Assembly (NCBI GenBank): GCA_035651595.1
Contig: DASRFJ010000237.1
Coordinates: 89,409-153,408, forward strand
Direction: 5' to 3'
DNA from: JAFARZ01 sp035651595
GTDB lineage: Bacteria > Actinomycetota > Actinomycetes > Streptosporangiales > Streptosporangiaceae
Length of the DNA stretch: 64,000 nt
Below are positions 49,454 to 57,455 of the stretch, one piece after another. A model generated the notes under the pieces. That model worked only from the letters and a program-made list of their open reading frames with translations. It ran no database searches and was not told the DNA's origin. Both the position numbers and the translations under genes were made by a program. The first letter of the stretch is position 1, and the number at the start of each line of letters is the position of its first letter.

Positions 49454-51855
49454 CCGGCCGCCTCAGGCCGCGGGGGTCCGGGGGGACGGTTCCCCCCGGT
49501 AAGAGGCCGCGGGGGTCCGGGGGGACGGTTCCCCCCGGTAAGAGAGAGCACTGGCTCGATCCATACCTCGGGCAGCAGCCGGCGGTCCGGCCCCAGCTCG
49601 CGAACCGGGCCGGTGATCCGCAGTGGCACCGTCGCCGCGAAGTCCCGGCTCGATCGGCCGAACCGCAGCTCGACGTCGCCTGGCTCGACGATGCGCCTGC
49701 CATCGACCCCGGTGAACGAGGCGAGGTCGGCGGGCACGGTGAAATTCACGCGTGCGGCCGCGCCCGGATCGAGCTCTACGCGGCGGTACCCGATCAGCCG
49801 GACCACCGGCCGGGTGGTCTGCGCGACCGGGTCGTGCAGGTAGAGCTGGACGACCTCGGTGCCGTGCCGCCGCCCGGTATTACGGATCGTCACGTGGACG
49901 GTGGCCTCGCCGTCCACGGGCCAGCTGACGCGCTCGGCGGGGCAGCCGCCGGTCCACTCGAACGTGGTGTAGCTGAGCCCGTGGCCGAACGGGAACGCCG
50001 GGGTAGGATCCAGCGACGACACGTCCGTACGGTGCCCGAGCTTGGGCGACAGGTACGTGGCCGGCAGGCCGCCCGAGTGCCCCGGCACGCTGACCGGCAG
50101 CCGCCCCGAGGGATTCACCGCGCCGGTAAGCACCTCCGCGACCGCTTGGGCACCGCGCTGGCCGGGCAGGAAGGCGTAGACCACTCCGGGTGCCGTGTCC
50201 GAAGCGGCACCCAGCGCGTACGGCCGCCCGGCCAGCACGACGACGACCACCGGGGTACCCGTCGCGAGCACCTCGCGCACGAGCTCGGGCTGCGCGCCGG
50301 GCAGCCGCAGGTCGGCCGCGTCCGAGCCCTCGCCAGAGGTCCCCCGGCCGAACAGGCCGACCCGGTCGCCGACGGCGAGCACGCACACGTCCGCAGCGGC
50401 CGCTGCCTCGACCGCCGCGGGAATGCCCGACGTGTCCGCACCGGTGATGGCGCATCCCGCGGCGAACGTCAGGTGCGGCAGCTTCTGCCCCAGCGCCTCG
50501 CGCAGGGTGGCGACCTCGATCCCGAGCCCGAGCTCCGGATGCGCGCCGACGTGCGCGGGAAAGGAATAGCAGCCCAGCGTCGCCATCGCGTCGTCGGCGA
50601 GCGGCCCCACGAGCGCGACCCGCTGATCCTCCCCGAGCGGCAGCACGTCCCCGGCATTGCGCACCACCACGACGGACCGCCTGGCCAGTCGCAGCGCGAT
50701 GTGCTGGCTGGGCTCGTCGTCCAAGCTGAGCGAGCCGCCCCCGTTCGCCGCGGGCCGCCAGGCCTCATCGAGCAGGCCAAGCTCGGCCTTCTGCGTCAGT
50801 ACGCGGGTGAGCGCACGGTCGACGAGCGCCTCGTCGATCGCCCCAGACCGCACCGAGTCGACCATCTCCGGACCGAATGTTTCGACGGTGGGCAGCTCAA
50901 CATCGATGCCTGCCCGCAGCGCGATATGCGCCGCGTCCGCGGCGCCGTCCGCCACGCCGTGCAACTGATGCAGAAACCGGATCGCGAAGTAGTCGGACAC
51001 CACCGTGCCGCGGAACCCCCAGTCGTCCCGCAGCAGCCGGGTGAGCATCCGGTCATCGGCGGCGACTGGCACGCCGTCGATCCCGGCGTAGGAGTTCATC
51101 ACCGACCGCGCGCCGCCCAGCCGCAGGCCCATCTCGAACGGCGGCAGCACGAAGTCGGCCAGGAACCGGCGCCCGAGCTGGACCGGGGCGAGATTACGGC
51201 CGCCGCGGGACGCGGAGTATCCGGCGAAATGTTTCAGCGTGGCGACGACGCCGGCGCTCTCCAGCCCGCGCACGTACGCGGCGCCCAGCGTGCCGACCAG
51301 GTAGGGATCCTCGCCGATCGTCTCCTCGGTCCGCCCCCACCGGTAGTCCACGGTCACGTCCAGCACCGGCGCGAGGCCCTGATGCACGCCCGCCGCTCGC
51401 ATGGACCGGCCGATCCGCGTCGCCATCTCCTCGACGAGGTCTGGGTCAAACGACGCGCCCCAGCTCAGCGGCGCCGGGTACACGGTGGCCCGCCACGCGG
51501 CGAAGCCGGTCAGGCATTCCTCGTGCACCTGCGCGGGGATCCCGAACCTGCTGGCGGTCATGATCTGCCGCTGCGCCGCGGCCAGTGAGCAGGCCCCGGC
51601 GGCCGGCTCGACCGGAGCGGTGCCGAACGGGCGGGTGAGCTGCCCGAGCCCGTGCTGGATCGCGACGGTCCACGGCCTGTCGTCGGGCATGTGGGCCTGA
51701 TCGGGAGCGACTCCGTCGCCCGACGCGTCGGCGCCGACCCATATGCCGGCGAGCTGGGCGACCTTCTCCTCGAGCGTCATGAGCGGGATCAGCGCCGCGG
51801 CGCGTTCGGCGGCCGGCAGGCCCGGATCGCGCCACCGCGCCGTCTCGTGAGCCAC
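49450..51855 (-). CDS. GH3 family beta-glycosidase (beta-glucosidase/beta-xylosidase)
   Basis: 801 residues. GH3 N-domain with the nucleophile aspartate in GTVVSDYFAIRFL, the KHF phrase GVVATLKHFAGYSASRGGRN and NSYAGIDGVPVAA; GH3 C-domain with RRSVVVVRNAGDVLPL and the insert GDRVGLFGRGTSGEGSD; then a fibronectin-III-like domain (EVVQLYLHDPVAQTTRPVVRLIGY). No signal peptide, so it cleaves imported oligosaccharides. The last 28 residues are repeat-coded Pro/Gly sequence and probably not needed for activity. GTG 51855 has GGGAGGG five bases upstream. First gene of the eight-gene operon. Confidence 0.95.
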   Translation of the reverse strand: MAHETARWRDPGLPAAERAAALIPLMTLEEKVAQLAGIWVGADASGDGVAPDQAHMPDDRPWTVAIQHGLGQLTRPFGTAPVEPAAGACSLAAAQRQIMTASRFGIPAQVHEECLTGFAAWRATVYPAPLSWGASFDPDLVEEMATRIGRSMRAAGVHQGLAPVLDVTVDYRWGRTEETIGEDPYLVGTLGAAYVRGLESAGVVATLKHFAGYSASRGGRNLAPVQLGRRFLADFVLPPFEMGLRLGGARSVMNSYAGIDGVPVAADDRMLTRLLRDDWGFRGTVVSDYFAIRFLHQLHGVADGAADAAHIALRAGIDVELPTVETFGPEMVDSVRSGAIDEALVDRALTRVLTQKAELGLLDEAWRPAANGGGSLSLDDEPSQHIALRLARRSVVVVRNAGDVLPLGEDQRVALVGPLADDAMATLGCYSFPAHVGAHPELGLGIEVATLREALGQKLPHLTFAAGCAITGADTSGIPAAVEAAAAADVCVLAVGDRVGLFGRGTSGEGSDAADLRLPGAQPELVREVLATGTPVVVVVLAGRPYALGAASDTAPGVVYAFLPGQRGAQAVAEVLTGAVNPSGRLPVSVPGHSGGLPATYLSPKLGHRTDVSSLDPTPAFPFGHGLSYTTFEWTGGCPAERVSWPVDGEATVHVTIRNTGRRHGTEVVQLYLHDPVAQTTRPVVRLIGYRRVELDPGAAARVNFTVPADLASFTGVDGRRIVEPGDVELRFGRSSRDFAATVPLRITGPVRELGPDRRLLPEVWIEPVLSLTGGNRPPGPPRPLTGGNRPPGPPRPEAAG
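49466..49543. repeat. Perfect 39-bp tandem duplication in the GH3 C-terminus
   Basis: Two identical 39-base units (49466-49504, 49505-49543), each with the hairpin GGGGGGACGGTTCCCCCC. Together they code for LTGGNRPPGPPRP twice at the end of the GH3 protein. The core resembles the insert in pcaB. Confidence 0.8.
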
Positions 51856-51874
51856 GCGCCCTCCCGGAGTTTAT

Positions 51875-51885
51875 CGAAAATTTCG
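51875..51885. promoter_or_regulatory. Palindromic operator CGAAAATTTCG in the GH3/LacI divergon
   Basis: Perfect CGAAA-A-TTTCG, 20 bases before the GH3 start, with the same arms as the xylanase site at 7255-7265. It overlaps a second weak inverted repeat, CGTA..TACG (51884-51897). Likely bound by the adjacent LacI protein, controlling both genes. Confidence 0.65.
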
Positions 51886-52027
51886 TAAAGTTCTACGAGA
51901 GTGACGCCAGCGTAGGTCCTTCGCTCCGCTCGGTCAATAGGTGACGCCTCTGCGTTCTAGCGGCTCAATAACGCTTGACGCCGCCGTCTAAAGTTGCGGA
52001 AACTGTTGCAGCAAGTGAGGGGGTTCC

Positions 52028-53056
52028 ATGACAGGGTCTGAGCTTGACGGCGCCCAGAGTCGCGCCACGATCGCCACCATCGCCAACGAGGTCGGGGTCT
52101 CGATGGCCACGGTCTCCAAGGTGCTCAACGGACACGCCGACGTCGCGCCGGACACCAGGATTCGCGTCGAGGACAGCCTCGAGCGGCACAGCTACCGGCG
52201 CCGCGCCAGACGCCGGGCGACCGCCAGCGGCCAGATCGAGCTGGTCTTCCACGAGCTGGGCACGTGGGCCATGGAGATCATCAATGGCGTCGAGGCCGTC
52301 ACCGCGCCAGCGGGTGTCACCGTGATGCTGTCCCATCTCAACGGCAAGCACCGGCCGCCGGACCACTGGCTGGAGGGCGTGCTCGCCCGCCGGCCGCTCG
52401 GCGTGCTCCTGGTCTTGTGCAGCCTGTCGGAAACCCAGCAACGGCAAGTCCGCCAGCGGCAGATCCCGTGCGTCGTGGTGGACCAGGACAGCTCGACCAC
52501 CGCGCCGGTGCCCACCGTCGGGTCGAACAACTGGAACGGCGGGATGCTGGCGGCGCGGCACTTGCTGGAACTCGGACATCGCCGCATCGCGGTGATCTCC
52601 GGTCCGCAGGACGTGCTGTGCAGCCGGACCCGGGTGGCCGGCTTCCGCTTCGGGCACGACGAGGCCGGGCTGGAGCTGGATCCCAGCCTCGTGCGGTACG
52701 GGACGTTCTACCTGGACGCCGGCTACCAGCACGGCCTGGAACTGCTGAGCCGCCCCGACCGCCCGACCGCGATCTTCGCCGGCTCGGACATGCAGGCGAT
52801 GGGCGTGCTACGCGCGGCCCGCCGGCTCGGCATCGACGTGCCGGCCGAGCTGTCCGTGATCGGCTACGACAACCTGCCGGTGGCCGCGTGGACCGATCCT
52901 CCGCTCACCACCGTCGACCAGCCGCTGCGCGACATGGCCGGCGCCGCGACCCGCATGCTTCTCGACCTCGCCCGCGGCGTCGAGCCCCCGTCCACCCGCA
53001 TCGACCTCGTCACCGAGCTGATCGTCCGCGAAAGCACGGCTCCCCCGCCCGCGTAG
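52028..53056 (+). CDS. LacI family transcriptional regulator
   Basis: 342 residues. N-terminal helix-turn-helix (about 13-60, TIATIANEVGVSMATVSKVLNGHADVAPDTRIRVED) and hinge, then a periplasmic-binding-protein-like sugar sensor domain (QIELVFHELGTWAMEIINGVE, HRRIAVISGPQ, VPAELSVIGYDNLPVAAWTDPPLTTVDQP). It represses or activates the divergent GH3 operon through the palindrome at 51875 and perhaps the xylanase. ATG 52028 has GTGAGGGGG just upstream. The 172-base gap holds both promoters. Confidence 0.95.
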   Translation: MTGSELDGAQSRATIATIANEVGVSMATVSKVLNGHADVAPDTRIRVEDSLERHSYRRRARRRATASGQIELVFHELGTWAMEIINGVEAVTAPAGVTVMLSHLNGKHRPPDHWLEGVLARRPLGVLLVLCSLSETQQRQVRQRQIPCVVVDQDSSTTAPVPTVGSNNWNGGMLAARHLLELGHRRIAVISGPQDVLCSRTRVAGFRFGHDEAGLELDPSLVRYGTFYLDAGYQHGLELLSRPDRPTAIFAGSDMQAMGVLRAARRLGIDVPAELSVIGYDNLPVAAWTDPPLTTVDQPLRDMAGAATRMLLDLARGVEPPSTRIDLVTELIVRESTAPPPA

Positions 53057-53063
53057 CGCCAGA

Positions 53064-53147
53064 CAACGTGGAAGACTGCCTCTTTGTGCCAGATTAACCC
53101 TCGCATTCGAGGGTTAAGTTACCACAAAGGGATAACCCGACACGTTG
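53064..53147. repeat. 84-bp palindromic dispersed element, copy 2
   Basis: Nested inverted repeats: CAACGTG/CACGTTG at the ends, CTTTGTG/CACAAAG inside, and a perfect TTAACCCTCG-CATT-CGAGGGTTAA core (53094-53117). Exactly the same length as copy 1 at 27917-28000 and 69 percent identical without gaps. It sits just after the LacI gene in a 265-base convergent gap and can also act as a terminator. Confidence 0.75.
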
Positions 53148-53321
53148 TTCGGGATGACTGTGTTTTGGCATAACGGCCGGGGCGCGAGTGGCCGGGCTGT
53201 GGCACTCCCGCGGGCGGACCGGGACGCGTCAGGGCACCTGGTCCATTGGATGTGGCCGTGCCGAACCAGGCACGGCCAGGCCGGGCCCGTTGAACTGGTG
53301 CGGGCGTTGAACGTTTTGTCG

Positions 53322-54158
53322 TTAGGAATCTCGTGGTTTCCAGGCGCCGCGGGCGACGGCGGCAAGGAAGGCATCGACAGCACCGTTGAAAACATCGGGC
53401 TCTTCCAGGTTGGCGGTGTGCCCGGTGCGCGGCAGGATCAGCAGGCCCGCGCTGGCGATCGCGCGCTTGAGCATCAGCGCCGGTTCCAGGCAGCCCTCGT
53501 CTTCGTCGCCGGTCAGCACCAGCAGCGGCACATTGACGTTCGAATAGTCGAGCTCGAATAGTGACGGTCGTGCGGCCTGGATGCCGCGCATGGTCAGCGC
53601 GGCGCCGGTCGCGTCGTGGGCGGCGAGGGCGGCGGCGAATTCGGCCCAGCCGCGCGGGTTCTTGCGCTGGAACTGGACCCGCGCCGGGCCCACCGCGTAC
53701 CACTCGGCCACCTTCGCCGAGCCGTCGGCCTCGAACGCGTCTGCGATCGCGGTTGCCTCGGCGCGGAACCTCTCGCGGCGCTCCGGCTCGGCGCCGTAAC
53801 CGGCGCCGGCCACCACGGCGGCGGTGACCCGTTCCGGGTGGCGGAGCACCAGGTGCAGCGCGGTGAAGCCGCCCATCGACAGGCCGACGACGTTCGCCCG
53901 GTCGATGTTCAGCCCGTCCAGCACGTCGAGCGCGTCGCGGACCGCGCGATTCTGGGAGTACCGCGCGGGATCGGCCGGCACATCCGACGGCGGGTAGCCG
54001 CGGGCCGCGTACGTGACGCAGCGGTAGGCGGCAGAAAAGTGCCTGACCTGCGGTTCCCAGCTGCGGTGATCGCCGGCGAACTCGTGGATGAACAGCAGCG
54101 GCTCGCCCGCGCCGGTCTCCTCCACATGCAGCGCGATACCGTCATCTGTAGTGATCAT
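53322..54158 (-). CDS. Alpha/beta-hydrolase (enol-lactonase-like)
   Basis: 278 residues. Nucleophile elbow VVGLSMGGFTALHLVL, oxyanion phrase LLFIHEFAGDHRSWEPQ, acid in LVLTGDEDEGC and histidine in RTGHTANLEEP. Resembles 3-oxoadipate enol-lactonases and related C-C or lactone hydrolases, but no clear substrate. The ATG overlaps the GntR stop (ATGA). It is the last gene of the hydroxylase operon and probably hydrolyses a product of that pathway. Confidence 0.87.
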   Translation of the reverse strand: MITTDDGIALHVEETGAGEPLLFIHEFAGDHRSWEPQVRHFSAAYRCVTYAARGYPPSDVPADPARYSQNRAVRDALDVLDGLNIDRANVVGLSMGGFTALHLVLRHPERVTAAVVAGAGYGAEPERRERFRAEATAIADAFEADGSAKVAEWYAVGPARVQFQRKNPRGWAEFAAALAAHDATGAALTMRGIQAARPSLFELDYSNVNVPLLVLTGDEDEGCLEPALMLKRAIASAGLLILPRTGHTANLEEPDVFNGAVDAFLAAVARGAWKPRDS

Positions 54159-54760
54159 CGGGCTCCCATGATGTGCTGACGCGTGTGCCGGGCCGCCGCG
54201 TCCGCGTCCCCGGCGCGCAGCGCCGCCAGGATCTCATCGTGCTGGCGAGCCGACTCCGCGTGGGTGCGGCTCACCTTCGGCCCGCCGTGCAGCGACGCCC
54301 AGAGCAGCCGCATCAGCGACAGGAGCAGCGGGCTGCGGGCGTACTCGTACACGCTGAAGTGGAACTCGCGGTTCAGGTCCGCGTAGGCCGGGTCGTCCTC
54401 GCCGAGGGCGCGCATGCGTGCGTTCAGCTCCTCGAGCCTGGCGATGCCTTCGGCGTCTATCTTGGCCGCGGCGAGGCTGGCGCCCAGCGATTCGAGCGCG
54501 GCGCGGATCTGGAAGTTCTCCTCCACCGGGCCGTCCTCCGGTGACACGACCGTGAAGCCACGGTGCGTGTCGCACAAGAGCAGGCCTTCGGACTCCAGGC
54601 GGCGCATCGCCTCGCGGACCGGGGTCTGGCTGACGCCGAACCGCTGGGCCAGATCGCGCTGGCGCAGCTGCTCCCCCGCGGCCAGCTCACCGGTGATGAT
54701 CAGCTCCCGGATGAGCGCGACGACCAGGTCGGTCTTGCTGACGTAGGCGGCTTCGGTCAT
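54155..54760 (-). CDS. GntR family regulator, FadR/FCD type
   Basis: 201 residues. Winged helix GEQLRQRDLAQRFGVSQTPVREAMRRLESEGLLLCDTHRGFTVV (about 28-73) and an FCD effector domain (about 80-195) with the metal-binding pattern in DLNREFHFSVYEYARSPLL and RQHDEILAALRAGD. FCD regulators sense small acids. The palindrome TGGTATACCA at 60695-60704, in the divergent promoter of this operon, has the symmetric GT...AC core such proteins bind. The ATG overlaps the large-subunit stop. Confidence 0.92.
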   Translation of the reverse strand: MTEAAYVSKTDLVVALIRELIITGELAAGEQLRQRDLAQRFGVSQTPVREAMRRLESEGLLLCDTHRGFTVVSPEDGPVEENFQIRAALESLGASLAAAKIDAEGIARLEELNARMRALGEDDPAYADLNREFHFSVYEYARSPLLLSLMRLLWASLHGGPKVSRTHAESARQHDEILAALRAGDADAAARHTRQHIMGAR

Positions 54761-56961
54761 GGGCGGTTCCTTATCGTGGCCGGGGTCAGCGGCAGGCTCG
54801 CGATCGGTCCGGGCCGGCCGAGCGCGTCCCGGACCGCGTTGGCGATCGCCGCGCCGACCGCGTTGATGCCACCCTCCCCCGCGCCCATCACGCCCAGCGG
54901 ATTGCCGGGGGACGGGTGTTCCTGGGTCAGCAGGACGTCGATCCGCGGGATCTCCGCGGCGGTCGGCATCCGGTAGTCCAGGAACGACACCGACTGCGGC
55001 TGGCCGTCCGCGTCGTAGCCGAACTCCTCCAGCAGCGCGCCGCCAATGCCCTGCGCGACACCGCCTCTGAGCTGGCCTTCGACCAGCATCGGGTTGACCG
55101 CGCGGCCGACCTCGTAGGCCACCAGGTAGCGCAGCACGGTGACCGCGCCGGTGTCCTCGTCCACGGACACGACGGCCGCGTGCACGCCATACGGGTACGT
55201 CATGTGGTCCACCTCGAACGTGCGCCGGGCGCTCAGGCTCCCTTGGGCGGTCCTGGCGATCTCGGCGAGGCTGACGCTTACGGCGGGATCACCTCGTACG
55301 ACGACCTCGCCGTCGACGAGCTCCAGGTCGTGCTCGGCGGCTTCGAGCGCCTTGGCGGCGTGGTTCAGCGCTTCCTGCCGCACCGCCAGCGCGGCTTCGT
55401 GCACCGCGCTGCCGCCGACAACTGTAGACCGGGATGCCCACGAACCGGTGCCGAACGGCTGCTTGTCCGTATCGCCTGTGATGACCGTAATGTTTTCCGC
55501 CGGCGTGCCGAGCGCGTCGGCCGCGATCTGGGCGAGGACCGTCTCGATGCCCTGTCCCAGCGTGGTGCCGCCGGCGCTGATGACGACGTGGCCGGCATCG
55601 GTGATCGTGACGTCGGCGGTTTCGCGTGGGCCGAGGCCGCTCTTCTCCACGAACATGGCCAGGCCGAAGCCGTGTCTGGTTTTCGCGTCGCCGGCGGGTG
55701 CGCGGTAGCCCAGGCGGCCGGCTTCGCGGACGGCGGCGTCGAGCAGAGCTGGGTAGTCGCCGGCGTCCAGCACGAGGTCGGTGCCGAGCGTGCTGATCGC
55801 GCGGCGATGCGGCATGTCTGCCTTGGTGAGCAGGTTGCGACGGCGCAGCTCGACGCGGTCGATGCCGAGCTGGTCGGCGGCGACGTCCATCAGGTGCTCG
55901 CGGGCGGTCGTGCCTTCGTACCTGCCCGGGGCGCGGTAGGTGCCGCACGGAGTCTTGTTCGTGAGCCGGATGCTGGCGTGGCCGCGGTACGCCGGGATCC
56001 GGTACGGGCCGGGCAGCATGGCGATCGTCAGCTCGGCGACCGCGATGCCGTGCGTGCGGCAGTACGCGCCGTTGTCCTGGATCACGTCGTCGGTGAGCGC
56101 GGTGAGGTGGCCGTGTTCGTCGAACGCGGCTCTGACCGTGTGCCGCTGCTGGCGGGAATGGTTGGCGGCGACCAGGTTCTCCGCCCGGTCCTCGGTCCAC
56201 TTGACCGGGCGGTTCAAGGTCATGGCCAGCCACGGGATCAGGAAGTCCTCGGGGTAGAACTCCCCCCTGATGCCGAACCCGCCGCCGGCGTCGACCGGAT
56301 GCACGTGGATCGAGTGCTGATCAACGTTGAGCATGCTGGCCAGCAGGTCGCGGTTGTAGACCGGGACCTTGGTCATGCCGTAGATGTGCAGATCGCCGCC
56401 CGCGGGGATGGCGAGCAGGCAGCGGGGTTCCAGCGGCACACCGGAGTGGCGGCCGATGGAGACGGTGATCTCCGTGACGTGTGCTGCCTGGCGGATGGCC
56501 GTGTCGGGGTCGCCGTAGGCGCGGGTCAGCTCGGCGGCTTGCGGGGCTTCGGCAGCGTCCAGGGCCGCGGGCAGCTCGTCGATGTCGACGTCCAGCTCGT
56601 CGGCGGCGTCCTCGCAGACGTAGGGGTCCTCGCCGACCACGACGGCCAGCGGCTCGCCGGCGTACCGGACGATGTCCGCGGCGAGCACCGGCTGGAGATA
56701 ACCGGTCAGGTCGGGACCCTCGACCGTGAGCCGGACCGGGATGCGGTCGATTGCCGGGAGGTCTTCCGCCGTGACGATCGTCGTGATGCCGCTGGCGCGT
56801 GCCGCGTTTTTCGTGTCGATGGTGGTGATGCGACCGTGGGCGACCGGGGAGCGGACGATCCTGGCGTAGAGCTGGCCGTCGGCGTCGACGTCGTCGCCGA
56901 AGCATCCCCGGCCGCGAAGCAGGCGGGGGTCTTCCTTGCGGGGCAGGCTGGCGCCGATCAT
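54757..56961 (-). CDS. Molybdenum hydroxylase large subunit (xanthine dehydrogenase family), copy 2
   Basis: 734 residues. Xanthine-dehydrogenase/aldehyde-oxidoreductase fold: KEDPRLLRGRGCFGDDV, VDAGGGFGIRGEFYPEDFL, the moco loop GTYRAPGRYEG, TGSWASRSTVVGGSAV, and the catalytic glutamate in GVMGAGEGGINAVG. It binds molybdopterin and hydroxylates a carbon using water. Lacks the AYRCSFR loop of CO dehydrogenase. It overlaps the iron-sulphur gene and GntR gene by 4 bases each. Its partner is a second, different large subunit upstream, an unusual arrangement. Confidence 0.93.
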   Translation of the reverse strand: MIGASLPRKEDPRLLRGRGCFGDDVDADGQLYARIVRSPVAHGRITTIDTKNAARASGITTIVTAEDLPAIDRIPVRLTVEGPDLTGYLQPVLAADIVRYAGEPLAVVVGEDPYVCEDAADELDVDIDELPAALDAAEAPQAAELTRAYGDPDTAIRQAAHVTEITVSIGRHSGVPLEPRCLLAIPAGGDLHIYGMTKVPVYNRDLLASMLNVDQHSIHVHPVDAGGGFGIRGEFYPEDFLIPWLAMTLNRPVKWTEDRAENLVAANHSRQQRHTVRAAFDEHGHLTALTDDVIQDNGAYCRTHGIAVAELTIAMLPGPYRIPAYRGHASIRLTNKTPCGTYRAPGRYEGTTAREHLMDVAADQLGIDRVELRRRNLLTKADMPHRRAISTLGTDLVLDAGDYPALLDAAVREAGRLGYRAPAGDAKTRHGFGLAMFVEKSGLGPRETADVTITDAGHVVISAGGTTLGQGIETVLAQIAADALGTPAENITVITGDTDKQPFGTGSWASRSTVVGGSAVHEAALAVRQEALNHAAKALEAAEHDLELVDGEVVVRGDPAVSVSLAEIARTAQGSLSARRTFEVDHMTYPYGVHAAVVSVDEDTGAVTVLRYLVAYEVGRAVNPMLVEGQLRGGVAQGIGGALLEEFGYDADGQPQSVSFLDYRMPTAAEIPRIDVLLTQEHPSPGNPLGVMGAGEGGINAVGAAIANAVRDALGRPGPIASLPLTPATIRNRP

Positions 56962-57455
56962 GTGCGTTCTCGGCCGCGGTTGCGGGCTCGTTCTTCGGCC
57001 GTGGCGAGGATCGCGTCGACGATGCCCTGGTATCCGGTGCAGCGGCACAGGTTCGAGGCAGTGAGCTCGCGTGCTTCGGTTTCGGTCATCGTCCTTGCCG
57101 CGGGTTCGGCCAGGTACGCCTCGGCGAGCATGAGGAAGCCGGGTGTGCAGAAGCCGCACTGGAGCGCGTGATGGTCGCTGAACGCCTGCTGAAGGTCGCT
57201 GAGTTCGTCGTTCTCGCCGGCCAGGCCCTCGACGGTACGCACCTGGGCGCCATCGGCCTGCACGCCGAAGACCAGGCAGGCCCGGACCGGCACGCCGTCG
57301 AGCAGCACGGTGCAGGCCCCGCAGATGCCGTGCTCGCAGCCGAGGTGGGTGCCGGTGTAGCCGAGGTCGTGGCGCAGCATGTCGGCGAGCGTTCTTCTGG
57401 CCTCGACGGTCAGCTCGTGCGGTTTCCCGTTGACGGTCACCGTTATGGGGTGCAT
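56958..57455 (-). CDS. Molybdenum hydroxylase small subunit, two [2Fe-2S] clusters
   Basis: 165 residues. N-terminal plant-type ferredoxin fold with LGCEHGICGACTVLLDG (Cys-x4-Cys-x2-Cys and a later Cys) and the C-terminal cluster with LQCGFCTPGFLM and NLCRCTGYQGIVDAI. It passes electrons from the molybdenum centre to FAD. ATG 57455 was chosen from the MHPITVTVNG start and family length; it begins inside the upstream large-subunit gene by 13 bases. The only small subunit, so it may serve both large subunits. Confidence 0.95.
   Translation of the reverse strand: MHPITVTVNGKPHELTVEARRTLADMLRHDLGYTGTHLGCEHGICGACTVLLDGVPVRACLVFGVQADGAQVRTVEGLAGENDELSDLQQAFSDHHALQCGFCTPGFLMLAEAYLAEPAARTMTETEARELTASNLCRCTGYQGIVDAILATAEERARNRGRERT

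Noticed and set aside
54916..57171. 751-codon plus-strand frame opposite the molybdo-hydroxylase genes
   Set aside because: Antisense shadow rich in Val/Asp/Gly/Arg; the minus strand carries overlapping, motif-complete genes.
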